In this document: one piece after another, positions 1 to 5,537 of the stretch
Layout: each line of letters opens with the position of its first letter
Position numbering within the stretch: position 1 is the first letter of the stretch
Assembly (NCBI GenBank): GCA_023441905.1
Contig: JAEZNC010000020.1
Span: 1-7,169 of the forward strand
Length of the DNA stretch: 7,169 nt
Direction: 5' to 3'
From: Bacillota bacterium
Lineage (GTDB): Bacteria; Bacillota; Clostridia; Christensenellales; SZUA-584
Notes under the pieces: generated by a model
Told to the model about the DNA's origin: nothing
Database searches by the model: none
What the model saw: only the letters and a program-made list of their open reading frames with translations
Translations under genes and position numbers: made by a program

Positions 1-117
1 GGAAAAGCGTACAGAAACATCACGAGGAGGATCATGGGAGAAAACGTGCCGCTGATGGAGCTCGAAGACGACACCGGGCTGGCTGCAATGTTTAAAAAGC
101 TTCTCAAAGGCAAATAG
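1..117 (+). CDS. minD: Septum site-determining protein MinD, C-terminal end only (partial)
   Basis: The open frame enters from the left edge and gives 38 residues before TAG at 115-117. MinD is the membrane-bound ParA/MinD-type ATPase that recruits MinC to block FtsZ assembly away from midcell. The visible part fits the family's C-terminus: a segment with the IMGENVPL stretch, an acidic linker (ELEDD), then a short amphipathic helix (GLAAMFKKLLKGK) that matches the membrane-targeting sequence at the end of MinD proteins. The Walker motifs lie outside the window, so the assignment rests on this tail and on the minE gene 12 bases downstream. The minE ribosome binding site overlaps the minD stop, which indicates one operon and probable translational coupling. 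Confidence 0.88.
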   Translation, partial: GKAYRNITRRIMGENVPLMELEDDTGLAAMFKKLLKGK

Positions 118-129
118 GAGGGAGACAGA

Positions 130-408
130 ATGGCACGCAAACAATCCAGCTCCAGTAATATCGCAAGAGAGCGTTTAAAACTTGTGCTGATTCATGACCG
201 CGCGGGCACATCTCCGTCCAGTAATGTGATGGAAATGCTCCGCAAAGATATCGTTGGTGTGATTTCCAAGTATTTTGACGTGGAAGAATCCGATTTCGAT
301 GTGGAAATCAAGCATTCGTCCGACGTGCAGGCAGGCAGCGCCGCGACACAGCTGACTGCGAATATTCCGATCAGAAGAATTAAAAGCCTGGGGCCGAACA
401 GATACTAA
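130..408 (+). CDS. minE: Cell division topological specificity factor MinE
   Basis: This 92-residue protein is the usual MinE length. MinE stimulates the MinD ATPase and displaces MinC, so the division inhibitor is kept away from midcell. The anti-MinCD helix is clear at residues 10-25 (NIARERLKLVLIHDRA), followed by the conserved LRKDIVGVISKYFDVE stretch (37-52) that begins the topological specificity domain, then beta-forming residues to about 82. The ATG is preceded by AGGAGGGAG (116-124), which overlaps the minD stop. No longer version is possible because TAG at 115-117 is in frame. Oddly, the N-terminus (MARKQSSSS) is polar and lacks the hydrophobic residues that form the membrane-targeting sequence in enterobacterial MinE. 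The identification is secure; the effect of this N-terminus is unknown. Confidence 0.96.
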   Translation: MARKQSSSSNIARERLKLVLIHDRAGTSPSSNVMEMLRKDIVGVISKYFDVEESDFDVEIKHSSDVQAGSAATQLTANIPIRRIKSLGPNRY

Positions 409-411
409 AAA

Positions 412-432
412 GACGCTGATCGTCTCAGCGTC
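412..432 (+). terminator. Hairpin directly after minE, probable terminator
   Basis: A perfect 8-bp inverted repeat (GACGCTGA / TCAGCGTC) with a 5-base loop starts four bases after the minE stop codon. The T-rich stretch GATTATTTT begins only about 9 bases further on, so it is not a textbook rho-independent terminator. Its position at the end of the min operon makes a terminator or mRNA 3'-end stabiliser the best reading. Confidence 0.55.
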
Positions 433-656
433 AGGCTGTCGATTATTTTGCTATTACTCTATAAAGTAACCCATGCGGTTCATCGAGTCCGCTGGGGGAG
501 CAAAGCGGACTATGAAATGGATCAGGATCTGAAACAGATTCTCATCCACTTCGCAGTCACTGCGCGATGCTTGTTCACCATGCCGGCGGAGAGAATGACC
601 GCAATTGCAGTTGTATGTTTATTGTATTGTGTTCAGCCGTAATTGGCTCTATGGGG
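433..656. other. Intergenic spacer without a credible gene
   Basis: This spacer separates minE from a convergent minus-strand gene. The only plus-strand open frame (448-642) would start at TTG, has no ribosome binding site and gives a protein without recognisable features, so no gene is called. It holds a second perfect inverted repeat, AGTCCGCT at 486-493 and AGCGGACT at 504-511, with a 10-base loop and no T-run after it. Function of this hairpin is unknown. Confidence 0.6.
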
Positions 657-725
657 ATAAACCATTTTTAAGAGGCAGTTCCGCTGTGCGGTCTTATGCG
701 CTCCGTATGGCGTAAAATGGTTTAT
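657..725. repeat. 12-bp inverted repeat closing a possible three-way-junction structure
   Basis: ATAAACCATTTT (657-668) and AAAATGGTTTAT (714-725) are perfect reverse complements enclosing 45 bases. The interior can fold further: TAAGA/TCTTA (669-673 with 692-696) around CCGC/GCGG (681-684 with 688-691), and a small CGC/GCG arm (699-701 with 710-712). It lies 9 bases past the stop of the minus-strand gene and faces the min operon. Either strand could form it in RNA. It may act as a bidirectional terminator or 3'-end structure, or it may be a small repeated element. No T-run and no target-site duplication were seen. Confidence 0.6.
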
Positions 726-734
726 GGTCAATTC

Positions 735-1259
735 TTACGGGCTTTTGGGACGGTATTTCTCGACGAGCGCATCCACCCACACACGGTTTGGGCCCTCAAT
801 GATGGAGAACGGTTCGGCGCTTTCGGTCTTGCCTTCCTCAAAAAGCAGTATCTTGACGCCTTCGCGCGTTTGTCCGGCAAGTACCTGCAGATAAAACAGC
901 GCGTACGGCACAAAGCCCTCTTTGTAAATGATCAGCGTGACTTCTCCCCACGGCTTCTGAATGATGCTGTCATAGCGCGTATCGCGAACAACAGGGACAT
1001 CGATTTTATCCGTCAGGCCGTCTTTGTTTGTCTGATAAACTTTGCCTGTCTCCACGACGACCACGGATGCGTTTTCGATCGGTGTTTCGGTGTACCCTTC
1101 AAGAACGTTAACCGTCAAGTAGGCGGTGTCTGATCTTGGGCCAAACACCGAAACGGCATCGGGGGAGATGACGCTTGCAATCACCAGCGCACCCACGAGC
1201 AGCAGGGCGCTTGCGCCGAAGGCCATAAAGAGGCCGCGCCGGTCTTTTCGTTTATCCAT
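735..1259 (-). CDS. Membrane-anchored protein with carboxypeptidase-regulatory-like domain, function unknown
   Basis: A protein of 174 residues if it starts at ATG 1259. This start is preferred because GAGGTG (1266-1271, minus strand) lies 6 bases upstream; a GTG at 1268 would overlap that ribosome binding site. A basic N-terminus (MDKRKDRR) precedes one hydrophobic segment (about residues 10-31), so the protein is probably anchored with its C-terminus outside. From about residue 46 it resembles a transthyretin/carboxypeptidase regulatory-like beta sandwich: a TVNVLEG strand, then PIENASVVV, a TNKDGLT turn, and a later YKEGFVPYALFYLQV stretch. Such extracytoplasmic folds often mediate binding and have no catalytic residues. 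It stands alone, convergent with minE and divergent from pgi. The coding call is good; the domain assignment is by pattern only, and no specific role can be given. Confidence 0.8.
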   Translation of the reverse strand: MDKRKDRRGLFMAFGASALLLVGALVIASVISPDAVSVFGPRSDTAYLTVNVLEGYTETPIENASVVVVETGKVYQTNKDGLTDKIDVPVVRDTRYDSIIQKPWGEVTLIIYKEGFVPYALFYLQVLAGQTREGVKILLFEEGKTESAEPFSIIEGPNRVWVDALVEKYRPKSP

Positions 1260-1299
1260 ACATTTCACCTCAACAATATATATGCCGCTAACAGATGCG

Positions 1300-1308
1300 A
1301 TTATGGCA
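1300..1308 (-). promoter_or_regulatory. Possible extended -10 promoter element for the minus-strand membrane protein gene
   Basis: On the minus strand the sequence reads TGCCATAAT, an extended -10 (TGn plus CATAAT), about 40 bases upstream of the ATG at 1259. No good -35 box is present at 17 bases, which extended -10 promoters can tolerate. Low confidence. Confidence 0.3.
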
Positions 1309-1348
1309 CAACGGGCAAATTAAACGTAGTGCCAAAGCTCTGAGCGGG

Positions 1349-1354
1349 TATAAT
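1349..1354 (+). promoter_or_regulatory. Consensus -10 box (TATAAT) of the pgi promoter
   Basis: A perfect TATAAT lies 28 bases upstream of the pgi ATG, placing transcription start near 1361, in the leader just before the AGGAG ribosome binding site (1371-1375). The base sequence at the -35 position (about 1326-1331, GTAGTG) is a poor match to TTGACA. The promoter is likely real from the -10 box and its position, but its strength or any activator is unknown. Confidence 0.5.
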
Positions 1355-1382
1355 ATATTAAGTTTTTGTAAGGAGACAGACG

Positions 1383-2735
1383 ATGAGTAAAATACAATTC
1401 GACTTTAACAATGTGATGGCATCAATGGTGGGCAGCTATGGGTTTACCGCAGAAGAAATCGCAGCCGCAGACGGTATGCTGAAAAACGCGGTTGAGGCGC
1501 TGAAAACAAAGCCGCTGGGCTTTCGCAAGCTGCCGAAAGGGCAGGCTGCTGTGGTGGATGATATCTTGCAGACTGCGGCGAAGATTCGGGAAAGCTGCGA
1601 CACGTTTGTGGTGCTCGGTATCGGCGGCTCGGCCTTGGGCCCGATTGCCGTGGAACAGGCACTTGGCGACGGCAAAGGCACCATGAAGCTGATTGTGGAA
1701 GACAATGTGGACCCGGAGCGTCTCACACGTGTGCTCGGCAGCCTCAATTTAAAAAAGACGATGTTCAACGTGATCACCAAGTCCGGCCGGACATCCGAAA
1801 CGATGGCGCAGATGATGTACGCCGCGAACGCGATTGAAAAAGCCGGGCTCTCGCTGAAAGACCACATCATCGCGACGTCGGACGAGAAAAACGGAGAGCT
1901 CGTCAAGATCGCGCAAAAAGAAGGCCTCAAATCCTTCGTGATTCCGTCGGATGTGGGCGGACGGTTCTCGGAGCTGACCCCGGTTGGGCTACTGCCTGCG
2001 GCGGTGTGCGGCCACGATATCAAAGCGATGCTCGAAGGCGCTGCGTATATGGATGCGCTTTGCTCGGGCGAAACGGGAAACCCGGCGGCATTGTATGCGC
2101 TGCTGCACGTGCTCGGGATGAAAAAGGGTTTCAACATCAGCGTGATGCTGCCGTATGCCGACAGCTTAAAGTTCATGTCCGACTGGTACGCGCAGCTGTG
2201 GGCGGAGTCGCTCGGCAAGCGCTACAGCAACGACGGCAGCGAGGTGTTTGCGGGGCAGACGCCCGTGAAGGCGCTCGGCGTGACGGATCAGCATTCGCAG
2301 ATTCAGCTTTTCACCGAAGGGCCGTTTGATAAGATTGTGACATTCCTCAAGGTGGACAAGTTTAGGAACGATCTCGAGATTCCGGCGGCGCTGACTTATA
2401 TCGACGAAATATCGTTCCTCGGCGGCAAAACGTTCGGGCAGCTGCTCGAGGCGGAGCGCAGTGCGACGGAATATGCGCTCTGCAAAGCAGGACGCGCGAA
2501 CATGACGATTGCGCTTAGTGAGGTGGACGCGTTTTCAGTGGGTGCGCTGCTGCACTTCTTTGAAATGGCGACGGCGTTTGCGGGCGAGATGCTTGCCATC
2601 AACGCGTTTGATCAGCCGGGTGTGGAAGAAGGCAAGGTGGCGACGTTCGCGCTGATGGGCAAAGCGGGCTTTGAGGCCAAAAAGGCCGAGCTCGACAAGC
2701 GCCCCGCGAAGAATGCGGCGCTGATCATGGAATAA
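1383..2735 (+). CDS. pgi: Glucose-6-phosphate isomerase
   Basis: Pgi interconverts glucose 6-phosphate and fructose 6-phosphate in the cytoplasm, at the entry of glycolysis and in gluconeogenesis. The 450 residues are the usual length of the short bacterial form. Two SIS sugar-phosphate domains are visible. Key sites: the glycine-rich loop GIGGSALG (79-86); the phosphate-binding SGRTSET (134-140); VGGRFSELTPVG (191-202), whose arginine is conserved near the active site; AESLGK (274-279), carrying the catalytic glutamate at 275; TDQHSQ (301-306), with the ring-opening histidine at 304; and QPGVEEGK (411-418), with the conserved lysine at 418. Residue roles come from alignment by eye to characterised PGIs. 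AGGAG (1371-1375) lies 7 bases before ATG. The gene has its own promoter box and terminator, so it is probably transcribed alone. Confidence 0.97.
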   Translation: MSKIQFDFNNVMASMVGSYGFTAEEIAAADGMLKNAVEALKTKPLGFRKLPKGQAAVVDDILQTAAKIRESCDTFVVLGIGGSALGPIAVEQALGDGKGTMKLIVEDNVDPERLTRVLGSLNLKKTMFNVITKSGRTSETMAQMMYAANAIEKAGLSLKDHIIATSDEKNGELVKIAQKEGLKSFVIPSDVGGRFSELTPVGLLPAAVCGHDIKAMLEGAAYMDALCSGETGNPAALYALLHVLGMKKGFNISVMLPYADSLKFMSDWYAQLWAESLGKRYSNDGSEVFAGQTPVKALGVTDQHSQIQLFTEGPFDKIVTFLKVDKFRNDLEIPAALTYIDEISFLGGKTFGQLLEAERSATEYALCKAGRANMTIALSEVDAFSVGALLHFFEMATAFAGEMLAINAFDQPGVEEGKVATFALMGKAGFEAKKAELDKRPAKNAALIME

Positions 2736-2758
2736 GAACCAGAAAATAAAGCTTTCAG

Positions 2759-2796
2759 CAGGCATATCGTTGACGCGGTATGCCTGTTTTTGTTTT
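2759..2796 (+). terminator. Rho-independent terminator of pgi
   Basis: A perfect 8-bp stem, CAGGCATA (2759-2766) with TATGCCTG (2779-2786), around a 12-base loop, is followed at once by TTTTTGTTTT. It starts 23 bases after the pgi stop and has the standard form of an intrinsic terminator on the plus strand. Confidence 0.9.
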
Positions 2797-2803
2797 GCCG
2801 AAA

Positions 2804-2860
2804 GGCTTCTCTGGCAAAGGCGCTGTCAGCGGTAGCTGACTGAGGATTGATGAAGAAGCA
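2804..2860 (+). repeat. Interspersed palindromic repeat, copy 1 (diverged)
   Basis: This copy matches copy 2 (3017-3072) across about 55 bases. Both contain GCTGTCAGCGG or GCTGTCAGCGGG, then GCTGACTGAGGATTGATGAA (2835-2854 here) and end in a GAAGARGCA motif. The core GTCAGC / GCTGAC (2825-2830, 2835-2840) is an inverted repeat with a 4-base loop. The first arm, GGCTTCTCTGGCAAAGGCGC, is a degraded form of the GGCTCC / GGAGC hairpin seen in the other copies. No protein is coded; open frames crossing it are chance. Confidence 0.75.
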
Positions 2861-2883
2861 CCATGGCTTTGTGCAAAATCCGT

Positions 2884-2920
2884 GGGATGCTTCGCTCTGT
2901 GATACGCCGCTCAGCATGAC
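2884..2920. repeat. Second type of interspersed repeat fragment
   Basis: Read on the minus strand, this stretch begins GTCATGCTGAGCGGCG and ends AGAGCGAAGCATCCC. It has the same form as the GTCATnCTGAGC...AGCGAAGnATC repeats I know from intergenic regions of many bacterial genomes. Only one copy lies in the window, so its repeat nature rests on that general resemblance and not on internal evidence. Confidence 0.45.
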
Positions 2921-3016
2921 AGTAGAAGCTAAGAGCAAGCCGCTGATTACCCGCAATCCCCGTCACGCTGCACGTGCCGCTTGTTTTTCAAAGGAGGCAT
3001 TACTCTGAACACTCAA

Positions 3017-3072
3017 GGCTCCTTTGGAAAGGAGCTGTCAGCGGGTGCTGACTGAGGATTGATGAAGAGGCA
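3017..3072 (+). repeat. Interspersed palindromic repeat, copy 2
   Basis: The best-preserved plus-strand copy. It has two adjacent hairpins: GGCTCCTTTGGAAAGGAGC (3017-3035), with GCTCC paired to GGAGC, and GTCAGC-GGGT-GCTGAC (3037-3052). TGAGGATTGATGAAGAGGCA follows (3053-3072). Copy 1 shares the second hairpin and the tail nearly base for base; copy 3 carries the same two-hairpin plan on the other strand. A CAAAGGAG at 2989-2996 is also complementary to CTCCTTTG at 3019-3026. Confidence 0.8.
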
Positions 3073-3096
3073 ATCCCAAACTATTTGCTACACTTT

Positions 3097-3141
3097 CCTC
3101 CCTCAGTCGCCTATTGGCGACAGCTCCCTCCAGAGGGAGCC
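3097..3141 (-). repeat. Interspersed palindromic repeat, copy 3 (inverted)
   Basis: On the minus strand this reads GGCTCCCTCTGGAGGGAGC, then TGTCGCCAATAGGCGACTGA and GGGAGG: the same plan as copies 1 and 2, with a GCTCCCTC/GAGGGAGC hairpin followed by GTCGCC-AATA-GGCGAC. The base pairs in the second stem differ from copies 1 and 2 (GTCAGC/GCTGAC) but stay complementary. That indicates structure is conserved over sequence, or that these are two subfamilies of one element. This version is the form I know as common in Oscillospiraceae-like genomes. Confidence 0.8.
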
Positions 3142-3284
3142 ATGGGTGCTTGCGCAAAGCCTTATTGGCCTCATTGCCGAAATTTTCGCCGCGCCCCGCA
3201 TGCGCCCTCCTACCAAAGGAGGCAAGAAGGTATTTGGATGAATATGTCGAATATTACTTGTGATTTTCTGAAACGGAGGGAACT

Positions 3285-3716
3285 ATGAAACACTTTGTTG
3301 CGTCATCCGTCGGCAGGACGTTTGTTTTAAGATTGGAACGCGGCGATGATCTGCTTGAGGTAATAAAGGAGCTTGCACAGAAAGAAAGCATCAGCAACGC
3401 GGCTGTCGTATCGGGAATTGCCACCTTTGACGAAGTGAATATGCACATGACAACGACATTCGGTTACCCGATTGGTTATCATAAAGTGCAGCTTAAAGAG
3501 CCGCTCGAACTCGCGAGCCTTGACGGCACCATTATCGATGCTGAGCCGCATATTCACGGCGTTGTGAGCAACGCTTACCATACCTGGGCAGGGCACATGC
3601 TGGAAGGCTGCCGGGTTTTGTATCTGGGTGAAGTTGTCGTTCAGGAGCTTTTGGGCTGCAGCTTGACAAGACTAGCAGATAAGAACGGCGTTCGTCTGAT
3701 ATATGAGAAAGAATGA
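3285..3716 (+). CDS. PPC (DUF296) domain-containing protein
   Basis: A 143-residue protein covering one PPC/DUF296 domain, a fold also found in plant AT-hook proteins and in many small stand-alone bacterial proteins of unknown, possibly nucleotide- or DNA-related function. Family landmarks are in order: an N-terminal LRLERGDDLLEVIKELAQKE stretch (15-34), AAVVSGIATFDEV (39-51), EPHIHGVVSN (87-96), and WAGHMLEGCRVLYLGEVVVQEL (101-122). Histidines 89, 91 and 104 correspond to the family's conserved HxH...GH set, which binds a metal in some members. CGGAGGG (3274-3280) lies 4 bases before ATG. No AT-hook is present, as usual in bacteria. It lies 19 bases before a membrane protein gene, probably in one transcript. 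The domain call is strong; the role is unknown. Confidence 0.9.
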   Translation: MKHFVASSVGRTFVLRLERGDDLLEVIKELAQKESISNAAVVSGIATFDEVNMHMTTTFGYPIGYHKVQLKEPLELASLDGTIIDAEPHIHGVVSNAYHTWAGHMLEGCRVLYLGEVVVQELLGCSLTRLADKNGVRLIYEKE

Positions 3717-3735
3717 AATCGGGGAGTATGATGAT

Positions 3736-4350
3736 ATGAATACACAAAAGTCAATTGTCCGCACGTGGGTGCTGACTGTTTTGGGCGTGGTTTATCTGGC
3801 ACTTATCGCCTATACGTTTATATCGGGTATTGATCTCGCGACGGACAAAACGACCCAGTATATCCTGCATGTCACCGTGATACTGTCCGCGTTTGCCTAT
3901 GTGCTGTTTGTGGACGCGATTTACGCCAGCACGGAGGACAAAACGCACGCGCGGCCTGCGTTGATATTCGCGGCTTTGTTTTCGCTGCCGGTGCTCATCG
4001 GGCGTGGCATCGGGCTGGCGGCAATCACATCCGCGAAGCTGTATATACCCGACAGTCTGTTCAATTTTTACGCACCCGCGTCCATCAGCATGACGATTGA
4101 AGTGGCGGCGTGGACAACACTTTTCCCGCTTTCGATGCTGTTTTTAGGGCGGCTGTTCCTCAAAGAAAGGCGCGTTTTGGCGGGCCTTTGCTTTGCTTCG
4201 GCTGTTTGCTGCTTTATCGCGTTCCTGTCGTTCTTTTCATCGTCGATGGTCTTCTTATTTATCGGAATAACAGGCTGGGGTGTTTTGTTCCTGCTCGTTG
4301 TGATTGTTTATCTTGCCGGGCAAATGAAAGACAGGCGGCTTGAGGGTTAA
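3736..4350 (+). CDS. Six-helix integral membrane protein, function unknown
   Basis: I do not recognise the family. The frame is open from 3703, but ATG 3736 is the likely start (204 residues), because GGGGAG (3721-3726) lies 9 bases upstream and the earlier ATG would overlap the preceding gene without a good site. The protein is nearly all hydrophobic. Six membrane segments can be seen at about residues 8-33, 43-65, 76-98, 118-141, 150-171 and 173-196, with short charged loops (for example STEDKTHARP and KERRVL) and a basic tail (MKDRRLEG). There is no signal peptide cleavage site, enzyme motif or transporter signature. It is probably co-transcribed with the PPC-domain gene 19 bases upstream. 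Confidence 0.8.
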   Translation: MNTQKSIVRTWVLTVLGVVYLALIAYTFISGIDLATDKTTQYILHVTVILSAFAYVLFVDAIYASTEDKTHARPALIFAALFSLPVLIGRGIGLAAITSAKLYIPDSLFNFYAPASISMTIEVAAWTTLFPLSMLFLGRLFLKERRVLAGLCFASAVCCFIAFLSFFSSSMVFLFIGITGWGVLFLLVVIVYLAGQMKDRRLEG

Positions 4351-4357
4351 GGCGTTA

Positions 4358-4384
4358 GCAGGGCGGCCATTGGCCGCCTCCTGC
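4358..4384. terminator. Strong hairpin between convergent genes, possible bidirectional terminator
   Basis: GCAGG (4358-4362) pairs with CCTGC (4380-4384), and inside it GGCGGCC (4362-4368) pairs with GGCCGCC (4372-4378) around an ATT loop. The stem lies only 7 bases after the membrane protein stop and about 6 bases from the end of the convergent cat gene. No T-run follows on either strand, so termination may be weak or factor-dependent. Its position between converging genes supports a shared 3'-end role. Confidence 0.6.
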
Positions 4385-4390
4385 AAGCAA

Positions 4391-5047
4391 TTACAAAAGC
4401 CAGATTTCCGGATTGTTCATGAGGCGCTCAAGCTCGCTTAAGAACTGCTGCACATGGTAGCCGTCTGTGGCGGCGTGGTGCAGCGTAAGCGAGAGCGGCA
4501 TCGTGAGCTTTCCGTCCTGCTCGGTGAACTTCCCGGCTTCCACAGAAGGGAAGAAGTATTTGCTGTTGCTGTAACTGTGCAGCGAAAAGCCGGTAAAACG
4601 AATCCACGGCACGCAGGAGACGGTGTAGCAGCTCGGCGGCGGCGCGGGCTTGGCCAGCGCGCCGTGATTCTGCCCGTACAGACGCTGATCTTTAAGATAG
4701 CTATCGTAGAACACCGCAAAATCGTCGTCGTAGGCCGTCCATAGGAACGAAATCGTTTTGTCGTCTTCGTGGAAGGCGGCGTAGAGCGGCGTTAACGAGC
4801 TCCAATAGCCGATTTTCTCGTCAACATAGGCTGTTTTCATCTCGATCTGTTCATTGAGCGCACGCGTCACAAGGTAGAGATAGGCGGGGAAGAACTTCAT
4901 CTTCTTCGCATCCAGCGCTTTTTTCATTTCCGTCACGTCCACACTGACGTTCATCGTGTAGCCTGTGGGGGCTATTTCCGAGAAGTAATAGAACATCTCG
5001 CCGCGCGGCCAAGCGGCCGGGTTTATGGGTATAAACGTGGGTTCCAT
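4391..5047 (-). CDS. cat: Type A chloramphenicol O-acetyltransferase homologue
   Basis: CAT enzymes transfer acetyl from acetyl-CoA to the 3-hydroxyl of chloramphenicol, as cytoplasmic trimers. The 218 residues match the family length. The active-site motif HHAATDGYH (190-198) corresponds to HHAVCDGFH, with catalytic histidine 191 and structural aspartate 195. VSCVPWIRFTGF (143-154) aligns with the VSAxPWVSFTSF region, placing the oxyanion-stabilising serine at 144. KFFPAYLYLVTRALN (51-65), TPLYAAFHEDDKTIS and MPLSLTLH also fit. Base composition resembles the surrounding core genome, not a plasmid cassette. The GGAGATG ribosome binding site lies within the last codons of the upstream regulator gene, one base apart, so translation is probably coupled. 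The fold and catalysis are clear; whether the true substrate is chloramphenicol cannot be told from sequence, because such chromosomal homologues are not always resistance enzymes. Confidence 0.93.
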   Translation of the reverse strand: MEPTFIPINPAAWPRGEMFYYFSEIAPTGYTMNVSVDVTEMKKALDAKKMKFFPAYLYLVTRALNEQIEMKTAYVDEKIGYWSSLTPLYAAFHEDDKTISFLWTAYDDDFAVFYDSYLKDQRLYGQNHGALAKPAPPPSCYTVSCVPWIRFTGFSLHSYSNSKYFFPSVEAGKFTEQDGKLTMPLSLTLHHAATDGYHVQQFLSELERLMNNPEIWLL

Positions 5048-5048
5048 A

Positions 5049-5504
5049 TCAATTCATCTCCATTTCGTCTAAAAACGCATCAATCTTCGCCATCATGGCG
5101 GGGTCGTTGCCGTCGAGCAGGGCGCTGAGCCGCGCGATGCGCAGCTGCTTTTGGTAGTCCTCTTTGAGCCGCTGTTCGTGGTACTTAAGCTCACTCTGCT
5201 CTTCGGCTGAGGCGCTGAGCTTCGCTTTGTTGTTGACTGTGATCAGTTCGAGCTCGACGGCGCTTAAAGCACTGAGCCCTTTAGCGAAGCGGGTGCCGTC
5301 CGCGAGCATGGCTTCGCTGACGCCGAAGTAATTGGCGAGCTGGGTCAGCCGCTCCAATGGTATGGGGCGGCGGCGCTTGATCCAGTCGGAAAACTGCTGC
5401 GGGGTGATGGAGAAGGCGCGGCAGACCTCGATGATGTTTCTGCCGCTTAAAAATATCAGATGCTCGAGCGCGGTTTTCGCGCCGAGACCGTTGGCTGCGT
5501 TCAT
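5049..5504 (-). CDS. XRE-like helix-turn-helix transcriptional regulator
   Basis: A 151-residue protein. Residues about 12-64 form a Cro/XRE-like helix-turn-helix: IIEVCRAFSITPQQFSDWIK (24-43), with the likely recognition helix at TPQQFSDWIKRRR (34-46), then PIPLERLTQLANYFGVS. The C-terminal half (about 82-150) is charged and helical (SASAEEQSELKYHEQRLKED and following), suggesting a dimerising coiled coil. No ligand domain is recognised. AAGGAG (minus strand, 5510-5515) lies 5 bases before ATG. It is the first gene of an operon with the cat homologue, whose ribosome binding site it contains. Two palindromic sites around its promoter point to autoregulation. The HTH call is good; which signal releases it is unknown. 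Confidence 0.85.
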   Translation of the reverse strand: MNAANGLGAKTALEHLIFLSGRNIIEVCRAFSITPQQFSDWIKRRRPIPLERLTQLANYFGVSEAMLADGTRFAKGLSALSAVELELITVNNKAKLSASAEEQSELKYHEQRLKEDYQKQLRIARLSALLDGNDPAMMAKIDAFLDEMEMN

Positions 5505-5518
5505 GACAACTCCTTGAT

Positions 5519-5535
5519 TGACGTATTTTATGTCA
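5519..5535. promoter_or_regulatory. Operator copy 1 (imperfect palindrome over the transcription start)
   Basis: TGACGTATTTTATGTCA is an imperfect dyad: the left arm TGACGTA and the reverse complement of the right arm (TGACATA) agree at six of seven bases around a TTT centre. It covers the predicted start site of the minus-strand promoter. A near copy lies exactly 30 bp away at 5549-5565. Assignment as an operator for the adjacent HTH protein is inference. Confidence 0.6.
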
Positions 5536-5537
5536 CA

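Larger units (their letters stand above)
2797..3284. other. Repeat-filled intergenic region without genes
   Basis: About 490 bases between the pgi terminator and the PPC-domain gene. It holds the three palindromic repeat copies, the second repeat type at 2884-2920 and two short CAAAGGAGGCA boxes (2989-2999 approximately, and 3214-3224). Similar words also follow copies 1 and 3: CCATGGCTTTGTGCAAA near 2861 and CCATGGGTGCTTGCGCAAA near 3140. Open frames crossing here (2612-2956 minus, 3059-3241 and 3085-3288 plus) have no ribosome binding site or recognisable protein. No convincing promoter was found for the downstream gene. Confidence 0.7.

Noticed and set aside
448..642. Plus-strand open frame of 64 codons after minE
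   Set aside because: Starts at TTG without a ribosome binding site, contains a hairpin, and the protein has no recognisable features.
696..1133. Plus-strand open frame of 145 codons
   Set aside because: Lies opposite the minus-strand membrane protein gene, which has a good ribosome binding site, a membrane segment and a coherent domain; this frame has none.
1436..2218. Long minus-strand open frame of 260 codons
   Set aside because: Entirely antisense to pgi, whose frame has all family motifs. The product is serine-rich and low in complexity, typical of a shadow frame.
2612..2956. Minus-strand frame with a signal-peptide-like start
   Set aside because: Runs from the repeat region through the pgi terminator into pgi; no ribosome binding site was recognised and the hydrophobic start is translated repeat DNA.
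2804..3141. Possible CRISPR array
   Set aside because: Copies are few, diverged, unevenly spaced and in both orientations, and there are no cas genes.
3059..3288. Two overlapping plus-strand frames in the repeat region
   Set aside because: Both are translations of palindromic repeats and have no recognisable protein features.
5049..5504. Antitoxin of a toxin-antitoxin pair
   Set aside because: The HTH gene precedes an acetyltransferase with intact CAT motifs and not a GNAT or RelE-type toxin.
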